This document shows, in pieces, positions 29,301 to 37,002 of a DNA stretch of 64,000 nt. Position 1 is the first letter of the stretch; every line of letters starts with the position of its first letter. The notes under the pieces were generated by a model. It was given only the letters and a program-made list of their open reading frames with translations. It did not search any database and had not been told where the DNA came from. Source of the stretch: DATLED01 sp963750255 (lineage in GTDB: Bacteria > Actinomycetota > Acidimicrobiia > Acidimicrobiales > CADCTF01); contig CAVVPZ010000008.1 in assembly GCA_963750255.1 (NCBI GenBank), forward strand, positions 124,001-188,000. The letters are read 5' to 3'. Position numbers and translations under genes: made by a program.

Positions 29301-29461
29301 TGCCCCTCATCACTGCCGTGTCCGACGAACTGCTGGCCCTCGACCAGGGCACCTTCGTCGTGCGGGGTTCGGCCGACACCGTGCTCAACAATCAGATGGT
29401 CATCGAGGCCTATCTCGGTGGCTCCGAAGAAGCGATCAACCGCTCAGGAACCAGGAAGTGA
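26377..29461 (+). CDS. MFS-LivF-LivG triple fusion: major facilitator domain plus two ABC ATPases, one frameshift
   Basis: One polypeptide of about 1028 residues. Residues about 68-480 form a major-facilitator transporter with roughly twelve helices (YGLTPVAVLAGVGFFQALESSAFGV; ADYYPPEARGRAFALRGLSRSF). Residues about 497-740 are a LivF-type ATPase: Walker A GTNGAGKST, signature LSGGEQQQ, Walker B LLMIDELSLGLSP. Residues about 766 to the end are a LivG-type ATPase: Walker A GPNGSGKTT, variant signature ELSTGLRRI, LLLDEPSSG, then LLIEHDMPLI. An extra base near 29248 breaks the last 70 residues; the correct frame ends at 29461. It overlaps the livM stop. The ATPases should drive LivH/LivM; what the MFS part adds is unknown. 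Confidence 0.88.
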
Positions 29462-29469
29462 CTCCCCCC

Positions 29470-30027
29470 ATGCGCCGCACCCTCCGCCTCGCTGGTATCG
29501 CCCTCGTGCTCACCGCCGTCCTCATCGGAGGCGCTTGCGGCAAGGACACCAAGGTCGGCAGCGATGACCTGACCAACTTCCAGAGCGAGGGAGGCCCCGG
29601 CGCGCTCGGAGGGGCTACCACAACCGAGGCGCCGGCCGCGGTCGAGACCACCGCCGCTCCGGCGGCGGCGCCGACGACCGCGCCCAAGGCCGCCCCCACC
29701 ACGACGGCAAAGCCGGCCCCCACGACGACCGCGGCTGCGCCGCCGACGACGGCACCGGTGAGCATCGTGGTCAAGATCCAGGGAGATGCACAGGGCAACG
29801 CCTTCGAGCCCTCCAACTCCCGGGTGTTCTCGGGGTCGATCATCCGCTTCCAGAACGTCGACGGCGCCGCCCACCAGATCCGGGCCCGCAACGGTGAGTT
29901 CCAGTCGCCGAGCTTGGCCCCGAACGCAACCTGGGACTACAAGGTCACCCTCGGCCCGGGCACGTACGAGTACACCGATGCCACCCGCCCCTATGCCGTG
30001 GGCTACATCGAGGTCGTGGCCCGGTGA
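29470..30027 (+). CDS. Cupredoxin-like lipoprotein without copper ligands
   Basis: A 185-residue lipoprotein: signal peptide LAGIALVLTAVLIGGAC with lipobox GGAC, a 60-residue Ala/Thr/Pro linker, then a plastocyanin-like beta domain (FEPSNSRVFSGSIIRFQNV to the end). One His is kept (AAHQIRA). Where type I copper proteins have YYC..H..M, this reads YEYTDATRPYAVG, so the Cys, second His and Met ligands are replaced by Asp, Arg and Ala. Copper binding is therefore unlikely and a structural or binding role is inferred. It starts eight bases after the fusion-protein stop, and its stop overlaps the next GTG. Confidence 0.75.
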   Translation: MRRTLRLAGIALVLTAVLIGGACGKDTKVGSDDLTNFQSEGGPGALGGATTTEAPAAVETTAAPAAAPTTAPKAAPTTTAKPAPTTTAAAPPTTAPVSIVVKIQGDAQGNAFEPSNSRVFSGSIIRFQNVDGAAHQIRARNGEFQSPSLAPNATWDYKVTLGPGTYEYTDATRPYAVGYIEVVAR

Positions 30028-30539
30028 TCTCGACGCTGCGACGAGCGACCGGGTTGGCCCTGGTCGCGCTCTTCCTCGCGGGTGCCGCCTGCGGCAACGA
30101 CCGAGTCGCGGGCACGGCGGGCGACAAGATCGAACAGCTCCCGGCTGACTACGTGCCCAGCGAACTGCTCGGGTTGCCGGTCACCAGAGAAGACATGACC
30201 GACACCGTGTCGCGGAGCCAAGACGCGTTCATCGACGCCGTGGGCCTCTACAGCATGCGGCGTGACGACCTCCTGCAGGCGACCCTCCAGGTCAACAAGT
30301 TCCGCTCCAACGCCCCGATGGACAAGGCCGGATTCCGCACGTCTCTGGTCAACCAGATCGGGGGCTCACGCGTGCAGTCGTTCCGGATGGGGGACTCGAC
30401 CGTCTATCGCACCACCGGCCGCAAGCAGGTGATTTCGTTGTGGTTCAAGGGTGACGTGCTGTTCGTGCTCTCGGTGCGCGACACCTTCGAGACCCCCCGG
30501 ACACTGCTGCGTCAAGCCCTGGAGATCGAGCCGTCGTGA
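30024..30539 (+). CDS. Small lipoprotein of unknown function
   Basis: A 171-residue lipoprotein with signal peptide RATGLALVALFLAGAAC (lipobox AGAAC). The mature region has a helix-rich start (TREDMTDTVSRSQDAFIDAVGLYSM) and a beta-rich end (RKQVISLWFKGDVLFVLSVR). It could be a small ligand- or lipid-binding fold, but I do not recognise a family. The GTG overlaps the cupredoxin-like stop, and the stop overlaps the next start (GTGA at each end), so it is translationally coupled in the operon. Confidence 0.7.
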   Translation: MISTLRRATGLALVALFLAGAACGNDRVAGTAGDKIEQLPADYVPSELLGLPVTREDMTDTVSRSQDAFIDAVGLYSMRRDDLLQATLQVNKFRSNAPMDKAGFRTSLVNQIGGSRVQSFRMGDSTVYRTTGRKQVISLWFKGDVLFVLSVRDTFETPRTLLRQALEIEPS

Positions 30540-31639
30540 CCGCTCGCCCCCGATTTCTCCGAACGTGTGTGGCCGCGCTGGCGGCGACGTCGATCTTGGC
30601 CACCAGCGCGTGTGCTGAGCGCGACACGACCGAAGAAAAGGCTCTGTCGTTCATCGACAAGACGGCCGATCTCTCCAACCGCTACGTCTACGCCGAGCAG
30701 GTATCGGGCCAGAAGATCGTCGTTCGTGGGTTGGTCGAGGACGACTTCCGCTTCAAGGCTCGTCTCAGCGTCAACGACGTCGACGTCCTCGACGAGGTCG
30801 TCAACGACGACGCACTCGCCGTGCGCTTCATCGACACCAGCGCCCTGCCGCAGTTCCTCGACACGAGCGCCTCGTCCGGCCAATCACCACTCGAGATCCT
30901 CGGCCAGCGTCGTTGGGTGCTCGACAAGTCCGGGGCCCCGCCGGTCGGGTTGAGCGCCGTCGACCGCAAGTACGCCGGTATCGACCCGGTCATCGACTCG
31001 CTCGCCGTCTTCACCTACGCCCGACAGGCGATCACCGAGGGCGATGGCGTGATCAAGTACAACCCCGAGTCGATCGACTACCGCCCGCTCGAGGACCCGT
31101 TCCCCACCCCCCAGGACAAGTCGGGCATCGAACGCTATGACGTCAAGGCCCCCTTGTTCCCCAAGCCCGACGCCGTCGCCCAGAGCGGAAACAGTGAAGC
31201 CGCCTTCGCCGACGTCGCGCAGTTCCGCAAGCTCTCCGTCTACGTCAAGGACGGACGGGTCATCCAGATCCGCGAACGGATCTCGGCCGAAGGCAAGGTG
31301 CTCGAGAAGTTCACCGAGTACATGAAGGCGTTCACGGCCCAGTCGGGTGGAGGTGCGGCCAAACAAGTCGACCAGATCCTGACTCGGTTCGAGGGCAACG
31401 ACCGAACCGTCCTGTTGCTGCAGGTGTACAACGCCCTGCTCGAGCGGGCCGGTCGCACCCCCATCCGCTTCCGTTCGCTCACCTACGAGCTGCGCGACCT
31501 CGGGGCCCGGGTCGAGGTCGGTCTGCCCACCGATGTCGCCGCCGGCGACCTCAGCAACTTCGGTGTCAACGCGCTGACCTCGACCGACGAGGCGGCCGCC
31601 ACCGACACCACCGGCGCGGCCGCGACCGCAGCGCCGTGA
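30536..31639 (+). CDS. Large lipoprotein, possibly LppX/LprG-like
   Basis: A 367-residue lipoprotein with lipobox TSAC after LRTCVAALAATSILA. The mature region alternates charged helices and strands (KIVVRGLVEDDFRFKARLSV, QFRKLSVYVKDGRVIQIRERI), somewhat like mycobacterial lipid-carrier lipoproteins that start with a similar conduct of strands, but this is only a resemblance. The C-terminus ends in an Ala/Thr-rich tail. GTG start and GTGA stop overlaps tie it to both neighbours. The ligand is unknown. Confidence 0.65.
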   Translation: MTARPRFLRTCVAALAATSILATSACAERDTTEEKALSFIDKTADLSNRYVYAEQVSGQKIVVRGLVEDDFRFKARLSVNDVDVLDEVVNDDALAVRFIDTSALPQFLDTSASSGQSPLEILGQRRWVLDKSGAPPVGLSAVDRKYAGIDPVIDSLAVFTYARQAITEGDGVIKYNPESIDYRPLEDPFPTPQDKSGIERYDVKAPLFPKPDAVAQSGNSEAAFADVAQFRKLSVYVKDGRVIQIRERISAEGKVLEKFTEYMKAFTAQSGGGAAKQVDQILTRFEGNDRTVLLLQVYNALLERAGRTPIRFRSLTYELRDLGARVEVGLPTDVAAGDLSNFGVNALTSTDEAAATDTTGAAATAAP

Positions 31640-32148
31640 TCCGGCGCGGCCTACTCGCCGCGCTGATCCTCGGCTCCGCTCTCGTATTGGGCGGTTGCCG
31701 GTCGGCCCCGGCGGACCCGACGGCCGACATCGCCCTCGATGGAAGCCCGCGAGAGCCCGACGGCGAGGGGATCGTGGAGAAGGTGTCGCTCGAAGAGATC
31801 ACGATCGACGGCCAGACGTTCGGCTTGTCCCGCAATCTCCTGGCCTTCAACACCTACACCCTCGAGGCGCTTCCGGTGCTCAGCACCCAGGGGAGCTACG
31901 TCCAGATCGGCGTCAAATCCGACAAGGTCGTGTGGCTGGCGCAAGTGGCTCGGGTGCTCACTGCCGACGGCGAGCCGCAGGCCTTCTACCGAGGGACGCT
32001 GGTGGCCAAGGAAGATCGGATGCTGACCTTCCAGGACGGCACCGTCCTGCAGGCTTCGAAGGATCTCCCGATTCCCGCAGTCGGTTCGATCGTCGTGGCC
32101 GACCTCGATGTCAGGGCCCGGGTCGTCAAGGGGTTTTCGCCGGCGTGA
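31636..32148 (+). CDS. Small lipoprotein of unknown function
   Basis: A 170-residue lipoprotein. The signal peptide LLAALILGSALVLGGC has a classic LGGC lipobox. The mature part is mostly beta (ITIDGQTFGLSRNLLAFNTY, GSYVQIGVKSDKVVWLAQVARVL, GTVLQASKDLPIPAVGSIVVADLDV), which resembles a small OB-like or SH3-like barrel. No family is recognised. GTG start and TGA stop overlap the neighbouring genes, so it is coupled. Confidence 0.65.
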   Translation: MIRRGLLAALILGSALVLGGCRSAPADPTADIALDGSPREPDGEGIVEKVSLEEITIDGQTFGLSRNLLAFNTYTLEALPVLSTQGSYVQIGVKSDKVVWLAQVARVLTADGEPQAFYRGTLVAKEDRMLTFQDGTVLQASKDLPIPAVGSIVVADLDVRARVVKGFSPA

Positions 32149-32747
32149 GCGACACGAGCGCGGCGCCCGACGCGCGCGGGAGCCGTCAGCGCCGCGTCCC
32201 CTGGCTGTGGGTCGCGGCCGTCGTGGCGGTGGTCGCTGCTGGCGTCATCGGGGTAGCCGCGCAGCGCCAAGGGTCGGCGGCGGTGACCAGCGTGATCGAG
32301 GACCGAGCCGGCGACGTCGTCGGCCCCGTTGCCGCCGAGGTGACCCCGCTGCTCGACCTTCGGCAGGTGTCGCTCGTTCGCCGGGGCGGCGTGCTGACGC
32401 TGACCTACGAGATGCAACACTCGCTCCCCCGGACCGAACTCCGAGACGAGCCAGTCGTGTTCTCGGGGCAGTTCCGGTCGGGCAACGTGACCTATGAGCT
32501 CCGGGCCTACGTCGGCGCCGACCGCGCCCAGGCCACGGTGACCGACACGGCCGCCCTCCACCGCCCCTACAACCTGCCGACCCCGAAGATCGCTGGACCG
32601 ACGATCGAAGTCGAGATCCCGAAGGCGGCGGTGCCCGAACTGGCCGACGTGTTCTCATGGGGGGCGGCAGCCAGAATCAAGGGGTCCGAGGACGTGGCCC
32701 CGAGTGACCGCACATCGTTGTTCCCCCCGATCGCCAAGCAGGAGTGA
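32145..32747 (+). CDS. Single-span membrane-anchored extracellular protein
   Basis: A 200-residue protein. It has a short basic N-terminus (RGSRQRRVPWLWVAAVVAVVAAGVIGVAA) forming a signal anchor, then an extracellular beta-sandwich-like domain (LTLTYEMQHSLPRTELRDEP, NVTYELRAYVG, PTIEVEIPKAAVPEL). It has no catalytic motif or Cys. It begins inside the previous stop codon and ends inside the next start. It is predicted to face the outside like the lipoproteins upstream. Function unknown. Confidence 0.62.
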   Translation: MSDTSAAPDARGSRQRRVPWLWVAAVVAVVAAGVIGVAAQRQGSAAVTSVIEDRAGDVVGPVAAEVTPLLDLRQVSLVRRGGVLTLTYEMQHSLPRTELRDEPVVFSGQFRSGNVTYELRAYVGADRAQATVTDTAALHRPYNLPTPKIAGPTIEVEIPKAAVPELADVFSWGAAARIKGSEDVAPSDRTSLFPPIAKQE

Positions 32748-33754
32748 AGCCCTCCGATGACGAAGATCTACGGGTGTCGACTGTGACCCGATCCACGACC
32801 GGTTGGTTCAGGCTGCCAGCCGTGCTCGCCGCTGCGCTCGCGGTGGCGCTAGCCAGCGGGGTGGTGGCCCCGGCAGGCGCGTCCGAGCCCAAGTCGCACA
32901 CGATCAAGGTCACCAAAGAGCCAGGTGTCCGCACCTACACGTGGACCGGCGTCGTGGGTCCCGCGCCGACGGGTGCGGTCGGCGCCGCCACCGATCCGTG
33001 CACCGGCGATCCTGATATCGAGGACCAGCACGCCATCAAACTCGACCTCGGTTCGCGGGTGTACAAGTCCGTGATCGTGACCTTCGACTTCCAGATCAAC
33101 TGGAGCGATTCGGGCCAGGACCTCGCTCTCTCCGTGACCGGTCCGACCGGCACCGTCGGTACGAGCGACGGCGGCGACCCCACGGAGAGCGTGAGCGGAA
33201 TCAACCTCGACGAGGGTACCTACAGCGTGAACGCGTGCGCGTTCGCGGCGGTGGGCGACACCGACTACAACGGCGTGCTCAAGGTCACGACCAAGGAGCG
33301 CCCGGCGCCCAAGGCGACCACGACGACGGCGAAGCCGCCGGCCTCTGGCTCGGGCGACAGCGGATCTGGTTCGGCTCCCTCGGGCACCGCGGTGACCCCG
33401 AGCCCGACGACACCCCCTGCATCGCCGTCGTCTCCGTCCCGGGCGACGCCGTTCAACTCGCCTGCCTTCGGCGGGTCGTTCTCCACCGTTCCGGCGGCGC
33501 AGCCTCTCGTGGCTTCCGACCCGGTGGCGGCGGCCCCACCCGCCTTCCTCTCCTCTGGCCTCGACCCCGTCGAGGCGGCTGCCGCGCCGCCGCCTGCTGC
33601 CCTCCGCACCAAGGACACGCCCGGGATCCCGCTGGCCCTGGTTCTCGGTTCCTCGGCCCTCGGGCTCGTGGGTCTGGTGGCCGCGCTGCTGCTGCGCCGC
33701 CGGCGGGGCCTCGATCAGACCCCGGGGGGCTCGGCGGTCGTTCCCGTCATCTGA
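32744..33754 (+). CDS. Exported protein with pre-peptidase-like beta domain and C-terminal anchor
   Basis: A 336-residue protein that closes the plus-strand run. The signal peptide (LAAALAVALASGVVAPAGA) is followed by a beta-sandwich of about 140 residues (VIVTFDFQINWSDSGQDLALSVTGPTG, DEGTYSVNACAFA) resembling bacterial pre-peptidase C-terminal domains. A long Pro/Ser/Thr/Ala linker follows, then a C-terminal span (LALVLGSSALGLVGLVAALLL) with RRRRG tail. The layout matches the subtilase and single-span proteins of the divergent operon. The GTG overlaps the previous stop. It converges on the thioesterase with no gap. Confidence 0.68.
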   Translation: MKPSDDEDLRVSTVTRSTTGWFRLPAVLAAALAVALASGVVAPAGASEPKSHTIKVTKEPGVRTYTWTGVVGPAPTGAVGAATDPCTGDPDIEDQHAIKLDLGSRVYKSVIVTFDFQINWSDSGQDLALSVTGPTGTVGTSDGGDPTESVSGINLDEGTYSVNACAFAAVGDTDYNGVLKVTTKERPAPKATTTTAKPPASGSGDSGSGSAPSGTAVTPSPTTPPASPSSPSRATPFNSPAFGGSFSTVPAAQPLVASDPVAAAPPAFLSSGLDPVEAAAAPPPAALRTKDTPGIPLALVLGSSALGLVGLVAALLLRRRRGLDQTPGGSAVVPVI

Positions 33755-34132
33755 TCAGCGAGCCCGCTCCAAGAACTCTCCCCGCTGCACGACGACACGA
33801 GTGACGCGTCCTGCCGCCACCAACCCGGCGGCATCGCTCACCGACACGGTGAACACCAGTCGCCGCCCTTCGATCTTTTCGAGCACGGCCTCGGCTCGCA
33901 CCGTCGTGCCGATCCGCACCGGGGCCACGTGATCCAGCTGGGCCCGCATGCCGACTGTCGTCTCCCCTTCGGCGAGCGACCCGGCGATGGCCAGGCAGCA
34001 CACTTCCTCGCACAGGGCAAGGATGCGGGGGGTGGCCAGCACCTCCACATCGCCCGATCGCATCCTGATAGCAGTGTCGGCCGGCGTGACCTGGAGCGCG
34101 AGGGCGGCCGAGGACCCGGGTTCGGGGGGCAT
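33755..34132 (-). CDS. Hotdog thioesterase, fluoroacetyl-CoA thioesterase-like
   Basis: A 125-residue hotdog-fold protein. The central helix region PRILALCEEVCCLAIAGSL and the strand VGMRAQLDHVAPVRIGTTVRAEAVL match the FlK-like acyl-CoA thioesterase family, in which a Thr/Glu/His set hydrolyses short acyl-CoA thioesters. Glu (CEEVC) and His (LDHVAPV) candidates are visible. The substrate is unknown; a housekeeping acyl-CoA role is likely. The ATG at 34132 gives MPPEPGSSAAL. It is divergent from tldD. Confidence 0.78.
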   Translation of the reverse strand: MPPEPGSSAALALQVTPADTAIRMRSGDVEVLATPRILALCEEVCCLAIAGSLAEGETTVGMRAQLDHVAPVRIGTTVRAEAVLEKIEGRRLVFTVSVSDAAGLVAAGRVTRVVVQRGEFLERAR

Positions 34133-34271
34133 GGACCGACGCTATCGGCGCCGGGCCGCCGGCCGGAATTTCGCCCCAGGATGACCCGGGAGCCAGGAAC
34201 CTCGATCAGGCGGGTCGAATATCGTGACCAACGATGGGCGGCCGAACGGCCTCCCGACGAGGAGGCCCAGG

Positions 34272-35666
34272 GTGATCGAAGAAACGGTCTTGTCCCGCGT
34301 GCTGCAGACGGCGCTGAAGACAGGCGGTGACTTCGCCGAGATCTTCGCCGAGGATCGGCGGACCTCCAACGCCGTGCTCGACGACGGCAAGGTCGAGGAA
34401 CTCACCTCGGGACGCGATCGTGGGGCCGGCATTCGGGTGGTCGTGGGAGAGACGACCGGCTTCGCCCACACCGCCGACCTCTCGGAGAACGGCCTGCGAA
34501 GCGCGGCCGAGGCCGCCGCGGCCGCCGCTCGCAGCGGCGGGGGCGGCACCAAGGTGGTCGACCTCACCCGGCGGAGTGCTCCGCGTTGGAACGAGATCCG
34601 GGTTGCGCCCGAGGACGTGGCCAAGGCGACGAAAGTCGAGGTGCTGAAGCGGGCCGATGCCGCCGCCCGGGCCGCCAGCGGCGCCATCAAGCAGGTCAGT
34701 GCCCGATATGGCGATGCTCGCCGCCGCATCCTCGTGGCCAACAGTGACGGCCTCCTCGCCGGCGACGACCAGGTGCGAACGCTCTTCGCCGTGACGGCGG
34801 TCGCCACCGGCGACACGGGCATGCAAACCGGGTACGAGTCGACGGGTTTCACGCTCGGCTACGAGTTGATCGAGGACCTCGACATCGACGCCTTCGCCGG
34901 AGTCGCGGCGCAGCGGGCGTTGACCAAGCTGCGGGCCAGGCCGGCGCCGTCGGGATCAATCCCTGTCGTCATCAATCACGGCAGCGGGGGCGTGATGTTC
35001 CACGAAGCCTGTGGCCACGGTCTCGAGGCCGATCTCGTGGGCAAGGACGCCAGCGTCTATCGCAACCGCGTCGGTGAACTCGTAGCCAGCCCGCTGGTGA
35101 CGCTGGTCGACGATGGCACCATGGGGCCGGAGTGGGGTTCGTTCAGCGTCGACGACGAGGGGCATCCCGCCGGTCGCAACACCCTGATCCAAGACGGGGT
35201 CCTGACCGACTACATGTGGGATTTCCTCCGGGCCCGCAAAGAGAAGCGGGAGTCGTCGGGCAACGGACGGAGGGAGAGCTACCGCCACCTCCCGATGGTT
35301 CGCATGACCAACACCTTCGTCACCAACGGCACCGAAGATCCCGAAGCCATCATTCGTGACACCCCCCACGGCGTGTACGTGGCCAAACTCGGCGGCGGCC
35401 AGGTCAACACCGCCACGGGCGACTTCGTCTTCGGCATGACCGAGGCCTACATGATCGAGAACGGGGAGATCACCGACCCGATCCGAGATGCCAACCTGAT
35501 CGGCAACGGCCCCGAGGTGCTGCAGAACATCGACGTGGTCGGCAACGACTTCGCCATGGGCGGGCCAGGGACGTGCGGCAAGGACGGCCAAGGCGTGCCC
35601 GTGGGAGACGGCAACCCCACGCTGCGGGTGCGGGCCATGACGGTCGGAGGCACGGCCGGTGCCTGA
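34272..35666 (+). CDS. tldD: TldD family zinc metalloprotease subunit
   Basis: TldD is the zinc-bearing subunit of the TldD/TldE protease that degrades unfolded or modified peptides and matures some RiPPs. The zinc motif HEACGHGLEADLVGK (HExxxH) is intact, and the C-terminal GNGPEVLQNIDVVGNDFAMGGPGTCGKDGQ is typical. The GTG at 34272 is chosen because GAGGAGG lies about six bases upstream; an in-frame GTG at 34224 lacks such a site. The corrected length of 464 residues suits the family. The stop overlaps the start of the first TldE. Confidence 0.9.
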   Translation: MIEETVLSRVLQTALKTGGDFAEIFAEDRRTSNAVLDDGKVEELTSGRDRGAGIRVVVGETTGFAHTADLSENGLRSAAEAAAAAARSGGGGTKVVDLTRRSAPRWNEIRVAPEDVAKATKVEVLKRADAAARAASGAIKQVSARYGDARRRILVANSDGLLAGDDQVRTLFAVTAVATGDTGMQTGYESTGFTLGYELIEDLDIDAFAGVAAQRALTKLRARPAPSGSIPVVINHGSGGVMFHEACGHGLEADLVGKDASVYRNRVGELVASPLVTLVDDGTMGPEWGSFSVDDEGHPAGRNTLIQDGVLTDYMWDFLRARKEKRESSGNGRRESYRHLPMVRMTNTFVTNGTEDPEAIIRDTPHGVYVAKLGGGQVNTATGDFVFGMTEAYMIENGEITDPIRDANLIGNGPEVLQNIDVVGNDFAMGGPGTCGKDGQGVPVGDGNPTLRVRAMTVGGTAGA

Positions 35667-37002
35667 CCTCCTCGATATCGCCACCCGGATCGCGGGCTGG
35701 GCCAAGGCCGGCGAACAGGTCGAGGCCTACGTGGCGCGAGGCCGCGAGACCGACATCCGCATCCACGACGGTGGCATCGAACAACTGTCCACCGCGGACA
35801 GCGAGGGCGTCGGCGTGCGCATCATCGTGGATCACCGCCAGGGCTTCGCGTGGGCCGGGTCCCTCGACGATGAGGTGATGGCCGAGGCCCTGGCCGAAGC
35901 CCGCGACAACGCGTCGTTCGCCACGCCCGACCAACACCTCGGCCTGGCCGACGACGACGGGGTGGCGCCGCCCGACATCGATCCCTACGACGAGGCGTTG
36001 GCCGACTTCCCCACTCAAGCCAAGATCGACCTGGCCATCGACCTCGAACGTCGCGCCCGTGCCGGTGACCCCCGCATCCGGGGACTCGAGTCGGCCGACT
36101 ACGGCGACGGTCTGTTCGAGTCGGCCATCGTGACCTCGACCGGGTTGTCGGCGTACAGCCGGCGCACGGTGGTCGCGTTGTCGACCGACGTGATGGCCGG
36201 CGAAGGGGCCGACACCCAGACCGGTTTCGGCGTCTCCTTCGCCCGCTCTCCGCACGACCTCGACGCAGCCCGGGCGGCCGACGAGGCGGTGCAACGGGCG
36301 GTTCGGATGCTGGGTGCCCGCAAGCCGGCGTCGGGTCGGGTCACCGTCGTGTTCGAGCCCTTCGTCACGGCGAGCTTTCTGTCAATCCTGGCCTCGACCC
36401 TCAATGGGGAGTCGGTGCTCAAGGGACGTTCGCTCTTCGCCGACCGGATGGGCGAGGAGGTGTCGGCGCCGTTCGTCAACCTCGTCGACGACGCTACCGA
36501 CCCCGCCGCATCCGGGGCGTCCCGGTTCGACGCCGAAGGCTTGGCCTCGCGTCGCACTGCGCTCATCGAGGACGGTGTGCTCACCGGCTTCCTCTACAAC
36601 TCCTATGCCGCCCGCCGCGCCGGCACGGCCTCGACCGCATCGGGAGTACGGGCCGGGTTCAAATCCGGCCCGGGCTGCGGCGCCCGCGCCGTGTCGCTGG
36701 CCCCGGGCGAGCAGACCCAAGCCGAGATCATCGCCGGGGTCGAGTTGGGCGTGCTCATCCAGTCCGTCACCGGGCTGCACTCGGGCGTCAACCCGGTGAG
36801 CGGCGACTTCTCCGTGGGGGCCGACGGCCTGATGATTCGCAACGGTTCGCTGGCCGAGCCCGTGCGGGAGATCACCATCAGTTCGACCGTGCAGCGGATG
36901 CTCAAAGACGTGCTCGCCGTGGGCAACGACCTCGAATGGAGGTTCGGCCCTGCCGGCCACGTCACGCTGGCGATAGCCGATCTGAGCATGAGCGGCACGT
37001 GA
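35659..37002 (+). CDS. tldE: TldE/PmbA-type metalloprotease partner 1
   Basis: A 447-residue TldE/PmbA family protein. It shares the TldD fold (VRIHDGGIEQLSTADSEGVGVRIIVDHRQGFAWAGSLDD in altered form; FEPFVTASFLSILASTLNGESVLKGRSLF) but lacks the HExxxH zinc motif, as expected for TldE. It should form the heterodimeric cavity with TldD. GTG start 35659 overlaps the TldD stop. The stop overlaps the GTG of a second TldE-like gene. Confidence 0.9.
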   Translation: MPDLLDIATRIAGWAKAGEQVEAYVARGRETDIRIHDGGIEQLSTADSEGVGVRIIVDHRQGFAWAGSLDDEVMAEALAEARDNASFATPDQHLGLADDDGVAPPDIDPYDEALADFPTQAKIDLAIDLERRARAGDPRIRGLESADYGDGLFESAIVTSTGLSAYSRRTVVALSTDVMAGEGADTQTGFGVSFARSPHDLDAARAADEAVQRAVRMLGARKPASGRVTVVFEPFVTASFLSILASTLNGESVLKGRSLFADRMGEEVSAPFVNLVDDATDPAASGASRFDAEGLASRRTALIEDGVLTGFLYNSYAARRAGTASTASGVRAGFKSGPGCGARAVSLAPGEQTQAEIIAGVELGVLIQSVTGLHSGVNPVSGDFSVGADGLMIRNGSLAEPVREITISSTVQRMLKDVLAVGNDLEWRFGPAGHVTLAIADLSMSGT

